The position numbers and the translations under genes are program-made. Below, one piece after another: positions 55,100-64,000 of a stretch of DNA of 64,000 nt. Position 1 is the first letter of the stretch, and every line of letters starts with the position of its first letter. Origin of the DNA: Lepraria neglecta (taxonomy: Eukaryota; Ascomycota; Lecanoromycetes; Lecanorales; Stereocaulaceae); contig CM065653.1 of assembly GCA_033220425.1 (NCBI GenBank), positions 2,356,001 to 2,420,000 on the forward strand. The letters are read 5' to 3'. Below the pieces are notes generated by a model. That model was not told where the DNA came from, ran no database searches, and worked only from the letters and a program-made list of their open reading frames with translations.

Positions 55100-55666
55100 G
55101 AGGTACCCCGTTATATCAACGACTACAACTATAATATGGGCGGAGTGGATATCGCTGATCAGCATCGACAAGCTTTTAAGACTCAACGGAAGGCTATGAA
55201 GAACTGGTATCCTAGCTGGTACTGGATGCTGGACCACGCCTGCATCAACGCATTTAAGATCGGAGTACATACTCCGGGGAAGCACTGGACGAAGAGGCAA
55301 CATAAAGACTTCAGGCAGCTACTATATCAAGAGCTCTTTGCAATTGCGTGGAAGGCTGAGGTTAACAAGCAAACGATTATGCTAGGAACAAAGCGACTCG
55401 ATCCTACGATCTACTATAGTTACATCAAGCTCTACGAAAAACGCCGAGCCTATACCTAGTGCAGTTATCAGAAGACTCTATCTACCTCACGATCACAAAT
55501 ACTGAGCCCTAAGAAGCGTTGCTTTGGCGACGAGATCGATACGAACGTTCCTAGGAAGCGAGCAGATCAAACAAGCTTTGGCTGTGTAGGCTGTAGGGTT
55601 GCCCTATGCGGGGTGGAGGGCAAGGACTATTGGAAGGGATGGCATACACACGGAGCTGACCAATAA
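55100..55666 (+). pseudogene. piggyBac-type transposase, C-terminal relic
   Basis: The frame begins EVPRYINDYNYNMGGVDIAD, a signature of the DDE_Tnp_1_7 family (third catalytic Asp in MGGVD), then NWYPSWYWMLDHACINAFKI. After a TAG at 55457-55459 (CAG expected) the same frame goes on to a Cys-rich end, CVGCRVALCGVEGKDYWKGW, which fits the C-terminal zinc-binding region, and stops at 55664. The N-terminal half of the usual 500-700-residue transposase is not recognisable. The element cannot encode its own enzyme. Confidence 0.75.
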
Positions 55667-56131
55667 GAAGAGGGCTTGGCACGATTCTATATTAAACTGC
55701 GAAGATGTCGTTTTTGAACGATATGGAACCTCCGGATAAGAGCGAGGTTCTGAAGGATTTTTGGAAAATAGAGGCTTTGGAAACCTTAGTGGTTCCCCCT
55801 CAATGCATGGAGTTTTGCCTGTCCCATAGCCCAAATCCCATACCCGGAAGGGAAAACCTTAAGACGACTTAAGCCCGTGCTTTACACGCATGCAGGCCTC
55901 AATTTTTTGCTCTATGATTAATCGTTGGTGCTACATAGTTGCTGTCGCGATTTCCCTACTATTTTGGTGGGGTTTTGGACAAGACGTCTGCATCGGCCAA
56001 TTATCTACCCTGCAATTAATCCCTACTAGCGTGCTGCAACCGCTCACAAGGAAAGGGATAGGGTTAGAGCTACTAACGCTTTTAGATAATACGCTAACTC
56101 GATATAGCTATAAAATATACTCTTCTAAGGG

Positions 56132-56253
56132 CTTGGCGGTTTAGATAGTTTAAACTACTAACTATATAAGTTAAACCGTCTAAACCAGACTATTTGGATC
56201 TTAAACCGGACCAACTACGAGGGAAAGGCAGACCAACGGCCTAAACCGCCAAG
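56132..56253. repeat. right foldback of the transposon
   Basis: Perfect 13-bp arms CTTGGCGGTTTAG (56132-56144) and CTAAACCGCCAAG (56241-56253), enclosing GTTTAAAC- and TAAACC-rich sequence related to that of the left foldback. It is followed by ACC and TTAA. Confidence 0.75.
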
Positions 56254-56260
56254 ACCTTAA

Positions 56261-57113
56261 TTAGTTGGTTAACCATTAACAGCGCTGGAAGAGGTGTTTC
56301 GAATTAGCAAGCTCGTGGGCCACAACTTAGAGCGCGAGCCCGTCCGGCACTCGGGGAAGATGGGGCGGTGCAATGTGTGCCATATGGATAAGCACATCGT
56401 CCAGCCCGTTTCCCTCCTCGCACTCATCCCCAATCTTGTCCGGTCAAATGAGTTGTTGACAGTTCAGCCGCCAAAGAGATTGAAAGGAGCAAGGATAATT
56501 GTGTCAAGGGAGGTCTGCTATAGTCAAAGCATTAAAAAGGTAAATAACTTATTTGGGGTTGACTCTGGTGGCGGATTGAGCTTGATCGTCGGAGTGATCA
56601 AAGCCCCAGCTAGATACGATACGCTTCACCTCGAATAGCAATCTACCTCTACAAATACTGCGCGAACCTTGTGTTCAGGCTTTGGGCAGCTAGACGCGAC
56701 GGGTCTGCGTTAAGATGGGGAATTAGCGAAAGAATATGTGGTTCCATCTTCGTTTGAAACTTAGGTGAACATGGCGTTCCAGCAGCTATGACAGGCCATC
56801 CACTTCTCTGTTGGGGTTCCCCATTTTCAGAATATGCTCCAGCATTGCCAAGCTGGTGAAGCGAAGGGATCGCTTTACGTAAATAATATCTCGTACCAAG
56901 TTAATCTAATGTTGGTCGGAGAGATTCTCCAAAAAAATTCACTAATATACTACTTCTTAAACTATTCAGAACACGACGCGAGCAGTCTCCATCAAAGCTA
57001 CCGCGCAAGTTCTTCGAAGGAATCGCAAGATTTCAGCGTCGATGGTGAATTTACATAGCTGTCGCCAAGCTTAGCTAAACCGTACGACATTACGCCTGAT
57101 GATAGCTTCATGG
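56261..57113. other. spacer after the transposon, no gene seen
   Basis: An open frame at 56294-56638 contains GRCNVCHMDKH but has no recognisable domain. It may be an older relic. Confidence 0.4.
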
Positions 57114-58814
57114 TCAATCATCAAATGGCCAACCTTCCCGCCAGACTCCCCTATCGCTCTCGTCACGTGCAAATGTTTCAATGACCTGTTCCTTGATCTG
57201 CCGCAATGCATCGCGAGCTTCTTCGTATTGCTCCTCCCGGACGATCCCACGTTCCGGAAACAGCTCACCCAAGGTCTTCTGAACTTCGCGCATTGCTTCG
57301 ATGCCACGCAAAGCTCCGCTGACGTCAGCCTGTATCTCCGCTCTCTCTTCGTCGGAAAACTGGAATGGGAACGGCGCGGCCCTACGGGTGCAGACGCCCG
57401 GAAGCTCCGCCCAAATCTTCTCCAACTCTACGACTTGAGCTAGATACGTCGCCTCGCCATCGACGAGGAGGTTCCGAGCGAGCAGGATAAGGTCGAAGCT
57501 CGTGGTTTCCCGGAAAGCTAGAGCGCGGTAGAAGGGGGGGTTCTGTCTATGGAGGAGGGTTTTGTAGAGCGCAGAGAGTGACCTTTTCAGGTACAGGGCC
57601 TTGGCTTGCCTCTGGGCGGCTGGATCGAGCTGCGCTAGATTCTCCGGGAGCCGGGGACGCTCGAGCCCCAGCGTAGGTGGCCCGTCGTAATCTAAGAAGT
57701 ACGGCTGACGAGCGTGATAGAAGAGAGGGGCCAGCTCGGTTGACTGCCAGTCTATGATTCCAACCACCTCGGTAGGGTCTTCAGGATTCACGAAAATGTT
57801 CTCAACGTGGAGGTCATCATGCCATAGACATGAAGATTGAATAGATTGATCGTTTGGGAGGAGGTACTTGATCATCGTAAGATAACACTGTATAGCCTTA
57901 AGCTTCTTTTCCCGGGTAGGTCGATATGTTCCTGGGCCGCAGAGAGTCACTGGTGATCTCGGAAGCCGAGGGAGGCTCCGCACGCAAGCGATTTCTCGAT
58001 GGCCAATTGCTGATTGGTACTCTTCCAAAGTATTCCCTAGAATGGTATCAGTCGTAGGCGTCAGATTTGGAATACAGGTCTTACATGGACCCCTATCGAA
58101 GTCAACAGCCACTCTTCCGTCATCACTAAAGTCTCGTCCTGTAGATGGGCCGACGGCAAATCTAGGGTCAGTCATCGTAACACCATGACAATCGGTATAC
58201 AAGAGGCTCTGATTGTGTCCATCCAGATCCTCAGCGTAATACAGACTCCCAAGCTTTTTGAATGAAAATGATGTCCAAGTTTTCTGGTAGCGAGCGATAG
58301 CCTTAGCGATAGTGAGACGGTCTTCGATTCCCATACCGGCCCATACGAAGTCTAGTTGGACACCTGGAACCTTCTCCATGATGATATACTCAACTCCTAC
58401 AACATTTTTTTGGGCTCTGGAGCTCCATGCGTGGACTTTCGGGACAGGAGTTCCTAGGGTTACCCGGACCTAATATATCGTCAACGCAATCACCTGCGGA
58501 AAGGGCCCGACGATACTTACAAACTCCATTGTTGCCACCTCGCTCGCGGTCGTAAAATGAGGTCGTCCGGCGTTGGGATTGGGAACTTTGGCGACAGCCT
58601 GAGTGCCGTCATCCATCGTCAAGAGTAAGGCTTTATTATGCATCCCATCAGGATACTTTTCAATGCTAGCACAGGATTTCGAGCCTACAGCTTCTGCCGC
58701 AAGACGAGCCAGCTCCTGTAAGTTGAAGCGGACGTATCGCTGAGACATTTCATGCTTCTCATTGGAGACGAAGCGACCTCGCGTGAAACGAAAGTAATCC
58801 TCATTTTCATGCAA
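57114..58814 (-). CDS. APH-type phosphotransferase, AIM9-like
   Basis: Two exons (58521-58814, 57114-58469) separated by a 51-bp intron (GTAAGT...ATTAG) give 549 residues. The protein kinase-like aminoglycoside-phosphotransferase fold is shown by the nucleotide-binding region (HNKALLLTMDDGTQAVAKVP), the catalytic loop LWHDDLHVENIFVNPEDPTE and the metal-binding GIIDWQSTELAPLFYHARQP. FYHARQPYFLDYDGP and the opening FRFTRGRFVSNEKHEMSQRY are typical of the fungal 'altered inheritance of mitochondria 9' group. The substrate is unknown. The family often has a further upstream exon with a mitochondrial targeting signal; a CAG just before the ATG (near 58821) could be its acceptor, so the true start may lie beyond 58814. 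Confidence 0.85.
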
Positions 58815-61109
58815 GCCTGCTTGGTATAAGTGACGAATTGGCTCAGATTTGAATACTCACTTGAAACCGAGCTGTGAGAGGCTCGCTGCATAGAAGGTAT
58901 GGTCATTACTGCTATTAAGTTCTTGTGCACTGTGATGCAGGTGCGATTATATCGCAGCCTCGAGCTTCTTCCGTGTATGCTTAGGCGACATCTGGCAATC
59001 ATGACCGTGATATAGCATAGACGAAACGTTCTAACGCGGATGTCGATAAGATCACGTGATAGCGAGGCCACGGAATTTGGCCGCGGTTGACCGCAAAGCC
59101 TCCTCTTTACATCCAACCGTTTATGCCAAGGAGGAAGTGCTTGAAACCGAATATTATTAATATATACTCAATTTTAAACTCTATTACATTTATATCGCTT
59201 GAATTAGATTATTAGATTAGATCATTTTCTCTCTAAATGTTACGACCGTACATGTGATACGGGCTTGGCAACCCCTGACTACTTCTGCTTCTTCCGCATG
59301 TCTCCATAGATTTCTTCCTCAGCTTTAGTATTTTACCCAGTCAGTATCCTACTGTGCCTCCTATCCTAGAAGCTCGAGGCCTCTGACGCGTGATTGAAAA
59401 TGTGTTCGGAGATCCTTGTCGATTTCCCTGCAGGCTGGGTCAGATTCGAATGCCAATGCATGTGTAGCGCTCGCTTTGGGTCCACAGTCTCGACGCTTAC
59501 GAGTATCTGTAAAGTCCTGACTCATGTGCAAGACCTTTCAACGTATGGTGTCCCATGGCGTATTCAGGGCTCTGGAAGCACAAAGTGGGGAGTCGTTGAA
59601 GTTCTAAGCTGCGGAGATGACGCTCGACGTTATCGAAATTCTTGAAAGGGCATGTGGATGTCGTCGAAAAATTGGTTGCCACGGGGCACTTTGAATTGGA
59701 GTGGTCGTATATGCCAGTCACTTTATCGGCATAGTAAAAGTCCAGGAATTATGCGTTTTCAATATCCATAGTTTTGTTCAAATGATCCACGACCTCTTCT
59801 CGCCGGTTTTCGAGCTGCCGTCATAGCTGTCCAGTCTTCTCGAGAAATTTGACGAGGACGACAACCCGCCCTTTTGTGCGTATACTAAGCGAAACTATGG
59901 CGAACGTTAACAGGTTGCTACCGGCCTCTAAGTTTGCATTAATACCTTGATTTCACGGCCGGAAACGACCCCACGGAAAGGAAGCAGCCTTCGCCAGCGA
60001 CCTCGGTGCTCGTACTATCGCTTTCGCATATCTCTATAGATTTGAACTCTCCAGGTGGACCCCAGCAGATGAACAAACAATGATCTGGGCCATTGTCCTG
60101 CGCTGCAAGGCCTCAGAATGGCTGGAAGAAAGCCAAACATGAGACATCCTCCAAACTTTTGACTGAATGCCGTGGAATAAGAGTAAGGTCGTCGTTGACG
60201 CAAAGCCGTTGGCGCTATCCCTTGCCGTAGTTCGATTCCCGTTGTCAGATGGTTGGCCTCGAGGTCTTGCAGCGGGCTATTGATATTTGAGGGCTCTGCA
60301 GCGTTATCAGCAGCGGCAGTGGGGTTGACCATTATGAGATTGGGCTAGGAGAGGGAACAGGCCATAGATGAATGGAGGATGCTGAATTCAGGGAAGGTGA
60401 ACTTACCTTGAATCAAACCAGCGAGATTGAAAACTCCCTTGGAAAATCACCAGTGGCTCTGTCTCTGAAATTACGCTTCGCTGCTTAGAACGACCCTAGT
60501 TCTAGCGAGATATTTGGAGCCTAAAGAGTGGCCCCGGCTCCTAATTACTCGCGGCGTATCCAAATTGTGCATGGAACAGGCAGTAATGCAAGCTTATTGG
60601 GATGCCTAGTATTGTATTCAGACGCCGTAAGAACGAGGTACCAAGATCATTACGAACCGCCAAGTGAATAAAATCCTACATTGACCGGGCTTTAATAGAG
60701 TCACAACTACGTCTGTTTGAAAGACATTGGCTTTGAACTCAATGTCCTGTCGCCATCGTGCTGCGACTTGTGGCAAGGAAAGCTCACTGATTCTCCACCC
60801 CGCTTGCGGGGTCACTGCGGAAGCGGCCAGAAAAACGTAAGATCGAAGCGTGCCCGAATCACGCCGGTCGTGAATGGATATTGTCGGTGACATCTCCGAT
60901 TTTCTGACGTTAATCTATGTTGCAATGTGGCAATAGGCTGGGAAGGATGTCTAGCTAATGGGGGGCCCCCAGGGCCCCATATATGGCCAAAACAGACAAA
61001 GAACGGCTAGCAACAGGCTTCTGGAATCGCATAGAAAGCAATCAAGCAACGGATTGCAACAATCTATAGGAATGGCACACCTCCAGAACCGTCTTGAGTC
61101 AGCCCCTAG
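58815..61109. other. gene-poor region, AT-rich patch
   Basis: 2.3 kb without a supported gene. 59145-59240 is strongly AT-rich (ATTATTAATATATAC-like). Near 60958-60990 a short G/C palindrome-like run (GGGGGGCCCCC then GGGCCCC) stands out. Minus frames at 58685-59116 and 60618-60893 have no domain. Confidence 0.45.
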
Positions 61110-61451
61110 TACAGCTCCGAGCTGCCCAGGTTCAAAAAGGCAACCGATATACTTGTAACGCGACGCTCAAATCGAAATGACAATGCTGGGCGTCCGTACT
61201 CGAAGTGTATTCCCTGTGACATATTCCACTGTTTCATGGACGAGCGTGGGAACGATCCAACGAATCCGGTATGCCATTGCGGTGAATCTAGTAAGAGACA
61301 GGTGTCAAAGGAAGCGAAAAGGCGTCGTGTGCACTATGTCTGCAGGCTGGCAGCGTGCAAGTATTATGCGATGCATGGAATGGCCGGAGGCGAGCAGCTG
61401 AGCCTGACAGAGGACCTTGTGTCTTCTTTCAGCCGCTTGTTTCTCATCTAG
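61110..61451 (+). pseudogene. GRF-like zinc-ribbon domain relic
   Basis: The frame from after a TAG at 61107 to the stop at 61451 reads RRSNRNDNAGRPYSKCIPC, FHCFMDERGNDPTNPVCHCG, then VHYVCRLAACKYY. The spacing of GRPYxKCxxC, CxCG and C...C with aromatic residues matches the GRF-like zinc ribbon common in dothideomycete proteins. There is no good start codon upstream and no splice acceptor that clearly leads in, so it is probably a fragment. An ATG at 61236 falls inside the domain. Confidence 0.42.
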
Positions 61452-62292
61452 AGGGCTTTGAGAAGCGTATTGAATTATAGTGTGGGTACGTTATTAACAC
61501 TTGGATTTTCATGATTACTCTACGTCGCGAATGACACACCCTACTCTGTTGTTATCACTTAGAAAATGAAGGATTACTGGGCCTATAGTGAACGACACGT
61601 GTGCCGGCATTGCCAATCCTCACTACACATTCGGATTCTATCCTATGGCTACCCCGCTGGATGCCATTTTACCCCGCCCTCTCCTTCACCGATTGGGATA
61701 TTGATTAGCCTGAGATTGCAGTGCTGACAGGTTGTGTCTGGATGCTCGGATTTTTCGGCGCGCGGAGAGCCATCTCGCATACATCATGCGCGTTATTCTT
61801 AGAAGTGGAAAGCCGGAGGTGGTCATCCGTGAAGTAGAGTTCGACACTTGACGTCGATCTTTGCCCCATTGAGGAACCAACTAAAGACAGGAATTTCTAG
61901 GAGAAGCTTGCACACTCAAAGGGGGCGCAAATCCTCTGATGTCATGGATCAGATCGATGCCCAAGGCTGGTACAATAAGACATTGATGACGCCCCGCAGA
62001 TGAAGCTAAACACTATAATAAACGTCCAGCTCATCACAAGCAGAGAGTGCATTGCGCTATACCTCTTCTACCAGTGTCGGAAAACACTGCCAAACACTGC
62101 GACATTGCCCCACGCAAGGCTTAGATGTCATGCTCTGTTGATGAAGCAAAACCGGGCGTGATCGTAGAGGACACAGACGCGTAGCTGCGCCTTGCTGTGC
62201 CTTGCTGCACTAAGTCATAGTACATTAGCGTTTAGAGATATTGTATTTATCTGAGCCCAAAGACCCGCAAAAAAATTTGTTCAGCATGTTCT
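61452..62292. other. intergenic, nothing seen
   Basis: Promoter side of the dsRBD gene. No other feature. Confidence 0.45.
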
Positions 62293-63352
62293 ATGGCATT
62301 TCAACCGATATCATCCTCTTCTATCAAGAGAACTCTAAAGACGTTGCTTTCGTGCAAAACCAGGAGGTCGGATCGGCATTCTACTGATCAGACTTCTAAA
62401 AACGCAGTTCAGATATACGACATCTACAACATGCCCAAAGAAATTACCAACTCTAAGTTAGAACAACGTCCACCACTTGTCAAGGCGTGTGAAACCGGTA
62501 ATAAACCCTGCAACTCTTTTTAATGAAAGCGTGCTGATACCCTCTCTCATAGACTATATGTTGGGGCGCAATGCGTTCAAGAATCTCCTGACAGATATTG
62601 CGTGTTCCATGTGCAGAGAAGACACGGGGACTACCATCATGGTAGGTCCGGACAGCGCCAACGGCGGTAGAAACGTATCAAAGCCAGACTTCTTGACTGA
62701 CGCTGTTCAGGAGATTTTTGATGATTTGTTCGAAAGCTTCGCCTACGATAGGTGCTTCAAGCATCTAATTGCGGAGCGACGCGTGGGCGATGCCAGTCCC
62801 CCAGCTCAAGGACACTGTAGCCCTCATCGAACACAGCTTTTTTCATATATAGGTTCAGTCAGACGCCAAGATGGTGGTCATCAGCTTCAGGAACTGATGG
62901 CGACCTTGTCGAAATTCATAATGAACGATCGAGAGCAACGCGATCCGAAGTATTTGGCTGATCCTTCAGTTCAGCTTCTCCAAGCAGGCGGCCCCGTAGG
63001 ACCGTCGAATAATGTTTCACCAAATGCAACGAGCACTACGCCGGTCGCTGCCCCCTTAACAACTCCAGCACCCTCTACTACAGGCCTTTCGCCCTCAGAA
63101 ATTCAACATAACACCGAAGACATCACAGATATAGCATCTTATACAATGCTACTTAAAGAGTTTGGGGATGAGGACGGTGTTCACGCCACTTATGAAAAGC
63201 ACAGAGTCCGACTTGCGCCACCGTGGTGGAGGTATACGGTTTGTTTTCGAGAGGTCAGGGCAATAGGAGAAGGGCCCAACAAACGAATGGCGAAACATAA
63301 GGCATCAAAAGACGCTTGCGCCAAACTCGGATATCCTGCCCTATGTCTATAG
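62293..63352 (+). CDS. double-stranded-RNA-binding-domain protein
   Basis: Two exons (62293-62497, 62553-63352) with a 55-bp intron (GTAATA...CTCATAG) join in phase to 334 residues. The C-terminal 70 residues (MLLKEFGDEDGVHATYEKHR, RYTVCFREVRAIGEGPNKRM, AKHKASKDACAKLGYP) are a good double-stranded RNA-binding domain, with the KR-x-AKH-x-AS motif of its second helix. The middle is Pro/Thr/Ser-rich linker. The region at about residues 65-150 is helical and carries no clear RNase III signature (no ExxGD motif), so I would not call it a Dicer or RNase III. Without splicing a second ORF from 62477 appears, reading through the intron. Confidence 0.7.
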
Positions 63353-64000
63353 AATATTGCTGCTAGGAGATAGTACCCTTACGAATGACACATTAGCTAT
63401 AAATGTCTAGAACTGCACACAGAATTTTCACCTTGCGCTTTTTAACCTACTCTGGGACAAATTTATAAATCCCTTCAATCCAACCGGAATTCCTTATGCC
63501 AGTGTTCTGCAAGGCTGCCATACATGTGGTCATTAGAGTTCAATGTCATTAGGAGCTAGTGGTGCCTCGGCCTCTTTGATCTTGATCTCATCATGTTTTG
63601 TCTTCCACACATTGCGAGTCGAGAATCCTAGTACAAAAAGGAATCATCAGAACCTTTACGATGTACGTATGACAGACTCACAAGTAGGAAAAAGATCCGA
63701 ATCCAAATGAAGTGAGATAATATCATCGGCTTCTCGTCTCGTACTGCTGTACGAGTTCGTTGATGACCCGACCGATCCTACGCATGCAGAACTCAAGGAC
63801 GGTATCCTCCTGGAAACAGTGTCCGCTAAAGCTAGTACACGCGAGGCGCTTGAAGCAGCTAAAGCCTTCATCACGGCTAGCATTATGTCCGCCACGTTAA
63901 CAATGGAAAACAGCCATCATTGACGATGAGGCATTCGCAGCAGCTTATACAAGTGCGGTGTGTATGGAGGATTATCTCGCTAAGTCAATGGATGAAACTG
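63353..64000. other. edge region with partial frames
   Basis: A minus-strand frame ending at 63538 (VWKTKHDEIKIKEAEAPLAP then NDIEL) looks like a charged C-terminal tail after a hydrophobic stretch. A plus frame near 63735-63920 (LLYEFVDDPTDPTHAELKDG) also looks protein-like. Neither can be completed, and one may continue beyond the window. Confidence 0.3.

Larger units (their letters stand above)
54031..56260 (+). mobile_element. degenerate piggyBac-type (DDE_Tnp_1_7) transposon
   Basis: The body holds a piggyBac-type transposase relic (55100-55666). The right border is a foldback ending at 56256, directly followed by TTAA (56257-56260), the target site of piggyBac elements. The left border is less sure: a related GTTTAA-rich foldback starts near 54052, and sequence similar to the inverted right end begins at about 54031, without a clear TTAA. 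AT content and the frequency of TA are higher than in neighbouring genes, and stops are of CAG-to-TAG type, so RIP-like decay is probable. Size about 2.2 kb. Confidence 0.65.

Noticed and set aside
62553-62900. RNase III domain in the dsRBD protein
   Set aside because: No ExxGD-type catalytic motif or conserved RNase III helix could be seen.

Overview
The window is nuclear DNA of a filamentous ascomycete (Pezizomycotina), most likely a dothideomycete; the class is inference. The signs are short introns of about 40-140 bp with GTAAGT-type donors and CTAAC/CTGAC branch sites, compact single genes on both strands with no operons, fungal families (SEC11, CHZ1, a ZNFX1/Hrr1-type helicase, an S6K-like AGC kinase, an AIM9-like kinase), and decayed stretches whose stop codons fit CpA-to-TpA change, the mark of repeat-induced point mutation (RIP).

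Layout. 0-3.3 kb holds decayed minus-strand reading frames and a 14-bp minisatellite. 4.3-23.8 kb is a healthy gene block: acidic nuclear protein, expansin-like secreted protein, AGC kinase, mitochondrial PPR-like protein, PARP-type zinc-finger protein, a 1726-residue NFX1-type helicase and CHZ1. 24.6-33.5 kb is accessory and eroding: two RIP-like pseudogenes, a CorA-like membrane protein in pieces, a 139-bp copied exon fragment, a broken secreted protein and an F-box stub. 34.3-53.3 kb is gene-dense again: a membrane-anchored hypothetical protein, a BTB protein, a PWWP-like/BTB-like protein, a FAR-17a/AIG1-like membrane protein, SEC11, an F-box-like protein, a ubiquitin E2, a pepsin-like membrane protein without its first catalytic Asp, and a PHD/AT-hook protein. 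54.0-56.3 kb is a degenerate piggyBac-type transposon with foldback ends. 57.1-63.4 kb has an AIM9-like phosphotransferase, a zinc-ribbon relic and a dsRNA-binding-domain protein in otherwise empty DNA.

How the genes relate. There is no biosynthetic cluster or CRISPR array, and I found no convincing tRNA or rRNA gene. Several intact genes act on chromatin or RNA (CHZ1, PARP-type finger, PHD/AT-hook, PWWP-like, ZNFX1-type helicase, dsRBD protein), but they are separate transcription units and common action is not shown. I assembled exons by hand from splice signals and reading-frame phase; every exon chain given as intact closes in frame. The strongest things to re-check are the in-frame intron next to the helicase Walker A motif, the GC-AG intron of the E2 gene, the pepsin-like pseudoenzyme, the same-strand 139-bp duplication and the double-foldback transposon.
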